Shown: piece after piece, positions 1 to 6,321 of the stretch
Layout of the letters: each line of letters begins with the position of its first letter
How positions within the stretch are numbered: the stretch's first letter is position 1
Assembly (NCBI GenBank): GCA_964441455.1
Contig: CAYTUX010000175.1
Coordinates: forward strand, 1 to 7,609
Direction: 5' to 3'
Source of the DNA: JAQICX01 sp964441455
GTDB taxonomy: Bacteria; Verrucomicrobiota; Kiritimatiellia; JAQICX01
Length of the DNA stretch: 7,609 nucleotides
Translations under genes and position numbers: made by a program
The notes under the pieces: model-generated
The model's database searches: none
What the model saw: the letters and a program-made list of their open reading frames with translations, nothing else
Told to the model about the DNA's origin: nothing

Positions 1-51
1 GTAGAGTACTTAAGATCAATGGGATAGAGAAAAATAATGGGCTGGCTTTGC

Positions 52-72
52 TAGTCCCGCAATGCGGGATTT
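52..72. repeat. Short GC-rich hairpin downstream of the IclR gene
   Basis: The arms TCCCGC (55-60) and GCGGGA (64-69) pair perfectly around the three-base loop AAT, and the stem can extend by a wobble pair and an A-T pair. It stands out in AT-rich sequence. It lies about 120 bases beyond the stop of the IclR gene. Neither strand has a run of T directly after the stem, so it is not a convincing intrinsic terminator. It may be a small dispersed palindrome. The rest of 1-194 shows no gene. Confidence 0.4.
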
Positions 73-194
73 ATAAACATAAATCAAAGTCATTATTTAA
101 GCTATATATTTGAGATTGAGTGCTATACGCTATTGCAGTAGTAATTTCATGAATAATTCAGATTAAACCTAACCAACTTCAATAGGTCATGTAT

Positions 195-935
195 TCACAA
201 TTGTTTTTTTACGTTATCTGCTATTTCTGATAGAACTTTTAATAAGTCTGTTTCAGTTTTTTTATTAATTCTGAAAGCCGGAGCATACGCTCCTATAGAA
301 GCTAACAGATTTCCATTACTATCCACTAAGGGAAAAGCATATGCACACAATGATGCATTGCTTGCAGCAGCAAATCCGGTTTTTCTTAACTCGCCAAGAA
401 CCTGGTCAAGTTTGCCGTTTTTTACTTCAGCCCACTCTTCTCCGGGAAATCCATTTGTTTTATAAAATTGTTCTCTTTCTATATCATCGGCAAATGCAAG
501 AAAAATTCTAGTAGTGACCAATGCATAGACATGCTTGTCCTCTGCGACTCCTGTATTAACTCCAACTTCATTAGAACCACTATAACGGCTGATAACTTCA
601 CGTTTTCCATTATACACAGAAGTCAGAACAAACGATTCTCCACTCTTTTCAGCCGCCTGTATCAATATAGGTGCAACCGTTTTGATTAAAGCTTCCCGCC
701 TGTTTGTTCTAACCAAGTCTCCGGTTTTAGCCCCGGGTACATACAATTTGCCTTTTCTAGCGAGATAATCACAAACTTCCATTGTTTTTAATATATTACG
801 CATAGTTGTCTGTTTCTCATTGAGATTCTCTGCAATATCACTAAGAGTAGCTCCACTTCCGGAACGACTAGACTGCATAACATAATCCAATGCATCAAAT
901 GCTTTCTTTATTGATTTTACCAATACTTCTGCCAT
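195..935 (-). CDS. IclR-family transcriptional regulator
   Basis: The 246-residue product has the usual length and layout of the IclR family. An N-terminal winged helix-turn-helix occupies roughly residues 5-67: KSIKKAFDALDYV, then TLSDIAENLN, the recognition-helix stretch TTMRNILKTMEVCDYLARKG, and a wing ending KLYVPGAKTGDL. The C-terminal effector-binding domain covers roughly 80-246, with SGESFVLTSVYNGKREVISRY, then ALVTTRIFLAF, a TGFAAASNASLCAYAFPLVD stretch and ASIGAYAPAFRI. Such proteins bind operators as dimers or tetramers and respond to small organic acids or other catabolic intermediates; the ligand here cannot be read from sequence. The start is supported by AAAAGGA at 941-947, five bases before the ATG, and by a good promoter just upstream. 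No downstream gene shares its transcript in the window. Family assignment is firm; the regulon is unknown. The amidohydrolase upstream is a candidate target by proximity only. Confidence 0.93.
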   Translation of the reverse strand: MAEVLVKSIKKAFDALDYVMQSSRSGSGATLSDIAENLNEKQTTMRNILKTMEVCDYLARKGKLYVPGAKTGDLVRTNRREALIKTVAPILIQAAEKSGESFVLTSVYNGKREVISRYSGSNEVGVNTGVAEDKHVYALVTTRIFLAFADDIEREQFYKTNGFPGEEWAEVKNGKLDQVLGELRKTGFAAASNASLCAYAFPLVDSNGNLLASIGAYAPAFRINKKTETDLLKVLSEIADNVKKQL

Positions 936-954
936 GTTTTTCCTTTTATTTTAG

Positions 955-980
955 TTCATCATCAATGAATGGTGTTCATT
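955..980. promoter_or_regulatory. Probable IclR-type operator overlapping the promoter
   Basis: AATGAA (964-969) and TTCATT (975-980) form a perfect inverted repeat with a five-base spacer. A further TTCAT at 955-959 pairs with ATGAA at 965-969, again with five bases between. The result is three alternating half-sites, TTCAT-N5-ATGAA-N5-TTCAT, at regular spacing. The right arm covers the -10 box and the rest covers the transcription start, a position suited to repression. Known sites of the IclR-family member KdgR also begin AATGAA and end TTCATT, which supports autoregulation by the adjacent gene. Binding itself is inferred. Confidence 0.6.
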
Positions 981-1006
981 ATGGATAAAATAAAATAAAA
1001 AGTCAA
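978..1006 (-). promoter_or_regulatory. Sigma70-type promoter of the IclR gene
   Basis: On the minus strand, TTGACT (1001-1006) and CATAAT (978-983) are separated by exactly 17 bases of T/A-rich spacer. The expected start point is near 970-972, giving a leader of about 35 bases before the ATG at 935. It is the best promoter match I found in the window. Confidence 0.75.
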
Positions 1007-1028
1007 CAGGTTTTCTGAACTTTTTTGA

Positions 1029-1392
1029 TTATTTCTCGATTTTCAGGGTGAATACCGTTTTCAGCGAGATGTTATTGCTCACCTATATAATTGCAGGAAT
1101 TCAGATCTGGTTTTTCAAGAAAAAGAAGTGGATGTAATTACACAAGAACCTAGATTTATGTTTAAACCTAAAAACGGCAGTTGCCATTTTGCCGTAGATG
1201 CTAGGCGCACTTTTTTCAGCTATAGTACCTATGCAGGAAGCCGTGCAACGCCGCAAATGCGGTAAAACTGGCAACCCCTTGCGGTTTGAAATTCAGAAAA
1301 TTCTTCATCTATTTGGTGAAGCTAATAATCGAAACAACTCCCTTATTTACAAACACTTATCCGTTTTTCTTAATTTCAAATGCCGTAAATAG
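1029..1392 (+). pseudogene. Decayed gene remnant, two overlapping plus-strand frames
   Basis: This fills most of the 496-base gap between the IclR gene and the amidohydrolase. One frame is open from 1029 to a TAA at 1263-1265 (78 codons) but has no start codon near its beginning; its first ATG is at 1158. Its translation looks protein-like, including GEYRFQRDVIAHLYN and PRFMFKPKNGSCHFAVDARR. A second frame (1198-1392) takes over near 1250 and continues to a TAG, ending LIYKHLSVFLNFKCRK. This pattern fits one gene with a lost 5' end and a frameshift near 1250. The string P-R-F-x-F, about ten residues, then F-A-V-D-A-R faintly recalls the P-D-F-x-F and F-x-V-E-C-K layout of PD-(D/E)xK restriction-endonuclease-like domains, with the key acid and lysine replaced. 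That is a weak resemblance only. The whole could also be chance open frame. Confidence 0.35.
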
Positions 1393-1396
1393 GTTG

Positions 1397-1410
1397 AATG
1401 TATATACATT
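1397..1410. repeat. Perfect 14-bp AT-rich palindrome
   Basis: AATGTATATACATT reads the same on both strands. It sits between the end of the plus-strand remnant and the stop of the amidohydrolase, 22 bases past the latter. It could be a weak hairpin or a protein-binding site. It lacks the GC-rich stem and T tract of an intrinsic terminator. Confidence 0.4.
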
Positions 1411-1431
1411 TCAGACAACAAAATCGATGTT

Positions 1432-3486
1432 TCATCTCTCGTAGATTACACGACCATCGCAAATAGTCTGTTGGATTTCAATATCAGGCTTCTCTTGCTG
1501 CAACTCATCTATTGCTCCGGACAGGATAGTAATATCGGCAAGCATACCGGGTTGAATTGCTCCTTTGATGCGACTGCAATACTCAGTGAAAGCTGCACCA
1601 CAGGTATAAGCATCGATTGCTTCGTTGAGACTCACAGCCTGCTGTCTGGCTCCATCAAACCAGGGTTTACGCATAACAGCGTGGTTTATGCCTTGTCTCA
1701 CATCGCAGGACACAATGGGCCAGTCGCTTCCAAAAACAAGAACGGCTCCATCTTGCAGGGCTTCTTTCCATGCAAAAGCTGTATTCCATTCTTCTTTAGG
1801 AACGAGTTTATGCCAAAGGGTTACCGGTGGACGTTCATGCAAAGGCTGCATGGAAGCAACAACATGTTCTTTTAAACGCGGCAGATCCTGCTGCCTACAT
1901 GTTTCAATGTGTTCAATTCGATGCGGTATCTGGTGTCCGCGTTCTTTATCGATTGTTTTGTTGGCATTTCGTGCTCGTGAAATTGCATCAAGCATTGAAC
2001 GTACAGAACCATCACCTATAGAATGTGCAGCAACTTGAAGACCAAGTTTGTCGGCCATTTCCACTAGCGCATCCAGTTCATTCTGGTGAAATTCGGGGAT
2101 TCCCTGTGTGGGCGGTTTGTCCAGACGGAATGCGGTGTCTTTTTCGATAATTCCATCCATGAAAATTTTAATCGTATCGCAACGGATTTTGGGGTTATCG
2201 TTCAGATAATCGGGCATACTTTCATGTTGGTGTGGATTTTTTCTTTCAATATGCTGGCGGATGTGTGAATGATGAACCACATTGTTAATATGTGCTGAAA
2301 GATCATGAACGTTTCTAAAACTATTTTGCGACGATGTCTCTTTGGAATCAATCTTTTTTTTCAGCGTTTCATGTCGTCCTCCACCAGCCTGCCGGAGCAG
2401 ATCCATGAGGGTTTCATGAAATTCAACAGCACTTATTTCCTGGCTGCGTGCCTTTTGTAATGCATTACGTGCTTTGTAGGCTCTTACGACATCCGGCAAA
2501 ATATTGTTGCCGGCTATAGAGGAAAAAGAGGTGTTTACACGGATGGGCAGCTTTCCCCGCTGTTCGAGTTCAAGAAGTAGAAGAAGAAATGCAATATCCT
2601 CAGCAGGTTGAGCCAGCGCCATATGATGTACGCCTGTAATACCGAATGAAGCGAGTTGATGACAGACTTTTTCCAGATCTTCCAGCTGTTTATCGATAGT
2701 CTGTGGAAATTTAGATTCGAGAGGACCGCTGACAAAATAGCAGACTTCAGGTTCACAGAACTCCCCGGAGGGAATACGGTCGTCTCCTAAAACAATCTTT
2801 TCTTCCAGATTCAGCTCTTCAACCAGAGCTGGATATGGAGACATTGTATGTAGTAACTCAGACTCCTCAAGTGCTTTGGTGTTTGCCCATGCGGTATGAA
2901 GATCGTGGGCATATACGAGCAACGGTTTGTCGCTGACAAGCTCATCAAGCATATGACGGCAAGTTTTGGAGGGAATTATCGGGTCATCGAAATAGTGCAG
3001 CCCGAAAACATAGAGCACCTCTTCATCTGCACGTTGCCGAGCAAATTCGGTAATGCGAGCCTTAAAATCATCAACAGTTGTAACATCTTCCATTTCACAT
3101 GCACGCAGACGTTGCATGGCAACGGCCAGGTGTAAGTGCGAGTCGGTAAAGCCTGGAACAACGGATTGGTTATTTGCATCAATAACACGAGTGTCAGAAC
3201 CGGTTACGTCATTGATTTCTTCAATATTTCCTACGCGTGTTATGATATTGTCAGTTATGGCTATATGTCGGATGTTCGCATCGTCGCCGGTTCCCAGACG
3301 GGCGTTGCGAATAACAATATCTGCCGTAGCATCGGCATTATATTCCAGCGCCGGCTCCAGTAAAGAAGTACTGTCGGAAAAATAGGCTTCATGGTTCAAA
3401 TCCTCTTCAGTGGCCTTGAAAATCTCCGGATATTTTTGTGTCATCAGTTTGCGTATTAGAGTGGATGTGCGAGTTGGACAAATCAT
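1432..3486 (-). CDS. Amidohydrolase family 3 protein (YtcJ/NfdA-like)
   Basis: The 684-residue product is a metal-dependent hydrolase of the amidohydrolase superfamily. The metal-site motifs are in order and intact: DSHLHL (D115, H117, H119), DLHTAWANTKAL (195-206), KIFMDG (K440), AAHSIGDG (H488), RIEHIE (H526) and GSDWP (D588), closing with the small beta domain typical of the family (GMLADITIL, about 647-655, to the C-terminus). Members hydrolyse amide or related C-N bonds, for example N-substituted formamides; the substrate here cannot be predicted. Relatives are usually near 530-560 residues. The excess is explained by an N-terminal extension of about 50 residues and a hydrophilic, His-rich insertion at about 345-430, before the KIFMDG strand. 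There is no signal peptide, so it is probably cytoplasmic. The start is supported by AGGAG at 3493-3497, six bases upstream; an internal ATG at codon 15 lacks such support. The family is firm, the substrate open. Confidence 0.92.
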   Translation of the reverse strand: MICPTRTSTLIRKLMTQKYPEIFKATEEDLNHEAYFSDSTSLLEPALEYNADATADIVIRNARLGTGDDANIRHIAITDNIITRVGNIEEINDVTGSDTRVIDANNQSVVPGFTDSHLHLAVAMQRLRACEMEDVTTVDDFKARITEFARQRADEEVLYVFGLHYFDDPIIPSKTCRHMLDELVSDKPLLVYAHDLHTAWANTKALEESELLHTMSPYPALVEELNLEEKIVLGDDRIPSGEFCEPEVCYFVSGPLESKFPQTIDKQLEDLEKVCHQLASFGITGVHHMALAQPAEDIAFLLLLLELEQRGKLPIRVNTSFSSIAGNNILPDVVRAYKARNALQKARSQEISAVEFHETLMDLLRQAGGGRHETLKKKIDSKETSSQNSFRNVHDLSAHINNVVHHSHIRQHIERKNPHQHESMPDYLNDNPKIRCDTIKIFMDGIIEKDTAFRLDKPPTQGIPEFHQNELDALVEMADKLGLQVAAHSIGDGSVRSMLDAISRARNANKTIDKERGHQIPHRIEHIETCRQQDLPRLKEHVVASMQPLHERPPVTLWHKLVPKEEWNTAFAWKEALQDGAVLVFGSDWPIVSCDVRQGINHAVMRKPWFDGARQQAVSLNEAIDAYTCGAAFTEYCSRIKGAIQPGMLADITILSGAIDELQQEKPDIEIQQTICDGRVIYER

Positions 3487-3631
3487 TTATGTCTCCTTTC
3501 TACATTATTTATTTTAAATTTATGCTCACAATAAATAAATACCGTACCATGAACAACGCTATAATTAAAACAGAAATCAGAAGTCTTTTCAACCCTTTTT
3601 ATGACTTATTTTCTTTGTACCCTATTTTTCT

Positions 3632-3674
3632 GGTTGAATACCCTTTTCGGCGGGGTGAAGCACTCCGACCCTAC
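3632..3674. repeat. GC-rich REP-like hairpin repeat
   Basis: CGGGGTG (3651-3657) and CACTCCG (3661-3667) pair over seven positions, one a G-T wobble, around the loop AAG. The flanks, CCCTTTTCGG before and ACCCTACA after, are far more GC-rich than the surrounding AT-rich intergenic sequence. This style of palindromic unit resembles the dispersed intergenic repeats of PVC-group genomes. Its left half (3626-3657) matches 1040-1071 at 26 of 32 bases. Whether it is multicopy cannot be judged from one window. Confidence 0.5.
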
Positions 3675-3711
3675 AATTGGTGATTCTGCAATCAACGTTA
3701 ACCTGTTAATC

Positions 3712-3752
3712 TGAAGGTTTTTATAGGGTCTGAGTCCCTGACCCAGCCTTCA
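3712..3752. repeat. Two-tier stem-loop between amidohydrolase and the HEAT locus
   Basis: An outer stem TGAAGG/CCTTCA (3712-3717 with 3747-3752) encloses an inner stem GGGTC/GACCC (3726-3730 with 3740-3744), separated by an asymmetric internal loop. It lies just past the last remnant of the exported-protein array, where a terminator for the minus-strand transcript might be expected. No T run follows on that strand, so termination is only possible, not shown. The rest of 3487-3773 holds no gene that I can support. Confidence 0.4.
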
Positions 3753-3773
3753 AAATAATATTTTTTAACTTTA

Positions 3774-4027
3774 TCAACCAAAAAGATAAAAATCAAAATT
3801 TGATTCCTTAATTTTATTGGTTAAAATGCATGTTTGTATCGTCAACCATAAATCTAAGGTTCTTGTTATCATAGCACTACTGTCTTCTGTCCAAAGTTTC
3901 AATTTATCATCATCAAATTCTAATCTGAAATACGCATTTGTTCCACTCTGATGAGTTTTGACTAAGATTGGCATAAAGTCCCCAGAATTGTCAAGGTCAT
4001 TAACATTGTTTGTGCCGTAAGTGTCTG
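3774..4027 (-). pseudogene. Fragment of a second copy of the large exported protein
   Basis: Bases 3859-4027 align without gaps to 7236-7404 inside the large exported-type gene; I count about three-quarters of positions identical. The frame is preserved and reads GTNNVNDLDNSGDFMPILVK, then THQSGTNAYFRLEFDDDK and WTEDSSAMITRT, matching residues about 70-122 of the large protein. Homology stops abruptly after ITRT: the frame runs on for 28 unrelated codons to a stop at 3774. Upstream, homology fades through the calcium loop, which has lost some of its aspartates, and the frame is closed by a TAG about 20 bases further on. An ATG (3974) could give a 66-residue peptide, but no ribosome binding site is evident. 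I read it as a relic left by deletion within a tandem array; a functional small protein is the less likely alternative. Confidence 0.72.
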
Positions 4028-4070
4028 TTTTCTTATACCGTTTTTTCTCCTGTGCCTAATACTTTTTGGC

Positions 4071-5141
4071 TTACTTTGAAACGTTTGATTTTATGGAATT
4101 AGTTACGTTGCTTTTTGATCCAGAAGATAGCTCAGATTCACTCTTCTTTTTATTTTTCTCTTGCCACCAATTCTTCCATTTCTGTATATCAGCGGAAGGG
4201 TTTTTCCAAAACTCATCCCATACAGTTCCCTTATAACCTGTAATTCTTGACAGAGCAATATATGCACTCCTTTGGGTCTCTATATTCTTTGCCTCCAACG
4301 CTTCTATTAGGATTGGTATACTAGAATTGTCTCCAATTTCTTTTAGAATGCAAACTCCTATACGTTGCACTATCTTATTAGAACTTGATGCAAGCTTATT
4401 GGCTAATCCTAAATCTACACTGGTAGCCTCCAACGCTAGAGGCCAAGCAAAATCATAAAGCTGAGACTCGGTTAGTTTTGTATTGATATCAGGAGTTAAT
4501 AACCAGAGAGAAGCATCTCGAATTGCCGCTTTGTTTTTATAACGAATTAATCTGCGCAATGAAGCCACACGTAAATCCTTATTTTCACTTTTTGAAAACT
4601 CAAGCAATTTATCTTGTGGAATATCCTCTTTCGTTTCAGTTAGCCAAAAAATAGCACTTGTAACTTCTTCAGGATTATCACTCTCAAGAGCCTGCATAAG
4701 CTGTGAGCTTATTCTTTTTTGAATATTATTTGTAGCCACACTCTGTTCTTCATAAAATTTAAAAAGAGGAATCTTTGGGTGATATTTATTCGCAAAATCA
4801 AAGGTGTTTTGTTTTTCATGTTTTAAAAATAATACGGCAATATCTCCTTTCTTTAGGCATCTAAACCCCTTATTGCGTCTGTTAGTATCACCAAGAAAGG
4901 TTAGTACCGTAATACTCTCCATGTTTTCACCCTTAAGTGTTGCAAGGACTTTACATTCTGCTGTAAATTCGCCCTGTTTTTCAGGTTTAGGATCAACAGT
5001 AGTTACTTGTTCCGCCTGACATATTCCTATAAAATCTGAGGATTCAACAAGCTGCTCTATCTGAAATAGAGGAACAAGATATCCTTGTACAGATTGCACA
5101 AAACATAATAAAAAAACAATTAAACAAATAACTCTATTCAT
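4071..5141 (-). CDS. Exported HEAT-repeat protein, copy 2
   Basis: The 356-residue product begins with a signal peptide, MNRVICLIVFLLCFVQSVQG, and cleavage is plausible before YLV. A beta-rich N-terminal domain follows at about 30-130 (ESSDFIGICQAEQV, TAECKVLATLKGE, LKKGDIAVLFLK, KYHPKIPLFKFY), then a helical HEAT-type region to about 300 (DKLLEFSKSENKDLRVASLR, IVQRIGVCILKEIGDNSSIP). A tryptophan-rich end closes it (VWDEFWKNPSADIQKWKNWW) before a Lys/Ser/Asn-rich tail. It is about 55-60% identical to copy 1, colinear with only small gaps. The frame extends 19 codons upstream of the chosen ATG, but AGGGGG at 5152-5157 is ten bases before this ATG and practically touches the next ATG upstream, and the signal peptide begins here. 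It lies outside the cytoplasm by prediction, so a direct cytoplasmic antitoxin role is unlikely unless the target is periplasmic. HEAT solenoids bind proteins; the partner is presumably the neighbouring large protein, by inference. Confidence 0.85.
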   Translation of the reverse strand: MNRVICLIVFLLCFVQSVQGYLVPLFQIEQLVESSDFIGICQAEQVTTVDPKPEKQGEFTAECKVLATLKGENMESITVLTFLGDTNRRNKGFRCLKKGDIAVLFLKHEKQNTFDFANKYHPKIPLFKFYEEQSVATNNIQKRISSQLMQALESDNPEEVTSAIFWLTETKEDIPQDKLLEFSKSENKDLRVASLRRLIRYKNKAAIRDASLWLLTPDINTKLTESQLYDFAWPLALEATSVDLGLANKLASSSNKIVQRIGVCILKEIGDNSSIPILIEALEAKNIETQRSAYIALSRITGYKGTVWDEFWKNPSADIQKWKNWWQEKNKKKSESELSSGSKSNVTNSIKSNVSK

Positions 5142-5180
5142 GACGAGCATACCCCCTATATTTTTGCCAAACGCATCCAG
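5135..5180 (-). repeat. Junction repeat, copy B (tail codons, RBS, HEAT start)
   Basis: These 46 bases match 6315-6360 at 45 positions; the single difference (TGC against TGT) is silent in the tail frame. The block covers the large protein's final codons, the AGGGGG ribosome binding site and the HEAT start codon. Similarity ends sharply beyond 5180 and falls to ordinary paralogue level inside the HEAT gene. Confidence 0.9.
5152..5157 (-). promoter_or_regulatory. Ribosome binding site of HEAT copy 2
   Basis: AGGGGG on the minus strand lies ten bases before the ATG at 5141. It is only one base from the upstream in-frame ATG at 5150, which argues against that longer start. It also encodes part of KYRGY in the overlapping tail frame. 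Confidence 0.7.
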
Positions 5181-5229
5181 GTTGAATAAGTTTTCCATTT
5201 GATATATACGATTGTGTTCTCGTTGTCAT

Positions 5230-6321
5230 CTATAGTTCACTATTTGGTTTAACATTGTTGGTTACGGTATTTTCTAATTCATAGGGCTCGGAAATGACAT
5301 CAATATTTTTTAACTTTTTTTTGCCTTCCTCTTCCCACCAAGTTTTCCACTTTTGCGTCTCGGCGGAAGGATTCTTCATAAATTCATGCCATGAAGATCC
5401 AGATACCTTCTTGCCGGTAATTCTTGTCAAAGCAACGACTGCACTCCTCTTGGTGTCTTTATTTTCAGCATCCAATGCTTGCATTAGGATTGGTATACTA
5501 GAAGTATCTCCAACTTCTTTCAATATACGAACTCCTATACGTTGGACGATGTCATTGGAACTTGCAGCAAGCCTATTTGCAAGGTCTAAACTTACACAGC
5601 TCGCTTCTAGTTCCAGTGTCCAAGCTAATTCAGCAAGCTGTGATTGTGATATTTCCTTATGTATATCAGGATTTAACAACGAGAGTGCAACTTCCCGAAT
5701 TGCAATTGGATTTCTATAACCTAGCAATCGATGCAGTGCAATAACACGTAAGTCTTTATTTTTACTTTTTGAAAACTTAAGTAATTTATCTTGCGAAATA
5801 TCCTCATCTATCTCTGTCAGCCAACGAATGCTATTTATCACTTCGTTAGGGGTCTCACTCTTAAGCCCTTCAACAAGCTGCGTGCTTATTCTATCTCTAA
5901 TGCTATTTGTTGCCACGTCATTTTGGCTATAAAACTTCAAAAGTGGAATTTTAGGGTGATATTTGTGAGCAAAGTCAAACGAACCTTGTTTACCGTTTTT
6001 CAAAAACAAAATGGCAATATCTCCTTTTTTAAGAGAACCAAAGCCCAAATTATCTGGTCTAACATTAGGATATAAAAATGTAAGCACTGTAAGTATCTTC
6101 TCATCTTCCCCTTTTAAAGTTGAGATCACTTCACATTCAGCTTTAAAACATGCTATCTTATTTGGTTGAGGAATATCCCTAGCAACCTGTAGGACTTTAC
6201 ATACCCCTATAAAATCTGAGGATTCTATCAGTGTATCAATATTAAACTCTGAAACAAGATATGCAAGTATCGATTGCACAAAACATAAGAAAACAGTAAT
6301 TAAACAAACAATTTTATTCAT
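5230..6321 (-). CDS. Exported HEAT-repeat protein, copy 1
   Basis: The 363-residue product starts with the signal peptide MNKIVCLITVFLCFVQSILA (cleavage plausible after SILA); FLC is not a proper lipobox, so it is probably not a lipoprotein. The N-terminal beta-type domain runs about 30-130, with ESSDFIGVCKV, FKAECEVISTLKG, TVLTFL and LKKGDIAILFLK. HEAT-like helix pairs follow at about 173-203 and 254-303 (DKLLKFSKSKNKDLRVIALH, IVQRIGVRILKEVGDTSSIP, KRSAVVALTRITG). It ends with W310..F314..NP..W325..WW329, an arrangement seen in secreted HEAT proteins of Planctomycetes and relatives, and a polar tail. The start at 6321 is chosen over the in-frame ATGs at 6330 and 6354 because the AGGGGG at 6332-6337 fits it and the signal peptide begins there. 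The start codon overlaps the stop of the large gene, so the two are very probably co-translated. Function is unknown; binding to the large protein is inferred from linkage and co-duplication. Confidence 0.87.
   Translation of the reverse strand: MNKIVCLITVFLCFVQSILAYLVSEFNIDTLIESSDFIGVCKVLQVARDIPQPNKIACFKAECEVISTLKGEDEKILTVLTFLYPNVRPDNLGFGSLKKGDIAILFLKNGKQGSFDFAHKYHPKIPLLKFYSQNDVATNSIRDRISTQLVEGLKSETPNEVINSIRWLTEIDEDISQDKLLKFSKSKNKDLRVIALHRLLGYRNPIAIREVALSLLNPDIHKEISQSQLAELAWTLELEASCVSLDLANRLAASSNDIVQRIGVRILKEVGDTSSIPILMQALDAENKDTKRSAVVALTRITGKKVSGSSWHEFMKNPSAETQKWKTWWEEEGKKKLKNIDVISEPYELENTVTNNVKPNSEL

Larger units (their letters stand above)
5134..5229 (-). pseudogene. 31-codon frame retaining the large protein's last 14 codons
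   Basis: An ATG directly follows the TAG stop of HEAT copy 1 (TAGATG) and opens a 31-codon frame. Its last 14 residues, GCVWQKYRGYARHE, are exactly those that end the large exported protein. It stops at a TAG that overlaps the start of HEAT copy 2 (ATGAATAG), just as the large gene's TAA overlaps copy 1. The 17 codons before the shared tail show no likeness to the large protein. No ribosome binding site precedes the ATG, but the adjoining stop could allow reinitiation. It is best seen as the stub of a deleted large-gene copy. It may persist because it contains the ribosome binding site of HEAT copy 2, or because its translation is coupled to it. Confidence 0.5.

Noticed and set aside
1471..3385. 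Several plus-strand open frames opposite the amidohydrolase
   Set aside because: They are antisense to a gene with intact family motifs throughout, and none has a good ribosome binding site or a recognisable motif.
3503..3531. Promoter TTGTGA-N16-AATAAT before the amidohydrolase
   Set aside because: Transcription would begin at or within the ribosome binding site (3493-3497), leaving almost no leader. In such AT-rich sequence the match is easily chance.
3438..3683. Plus-strand frame ending EYPFRRGEALRPYNW
   Set aside because: It starts inside the amidohydrolase on the opposite strand and ends in the REP-like hairpin. It has no ribosome binding site and no protein-like pattern beyond the repeat.
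3712..3752. Intrinsic terminator for the array transcript
   Set aside because: The stem-loop is real, but no T run follows it on the minus strand, so I list it as a stem-loop only. The hairpin at 52-72 fails the same test for the IclR gene.
5079..5141. Lipoprotein signal in the HEAT proteins
   Set aside because: The cysteine within LLCFVQS or FLCFVQS is not preceded by a lipobox with small residues at -1 and -2. An ordinary secretion signal fits better.
5294..6075. Plus-strand open frames opposite HEAT copy 1
   Set aside because: They are antisense to a clearly coding, duplicated gene and are not conserved as frames opposite copy 2.
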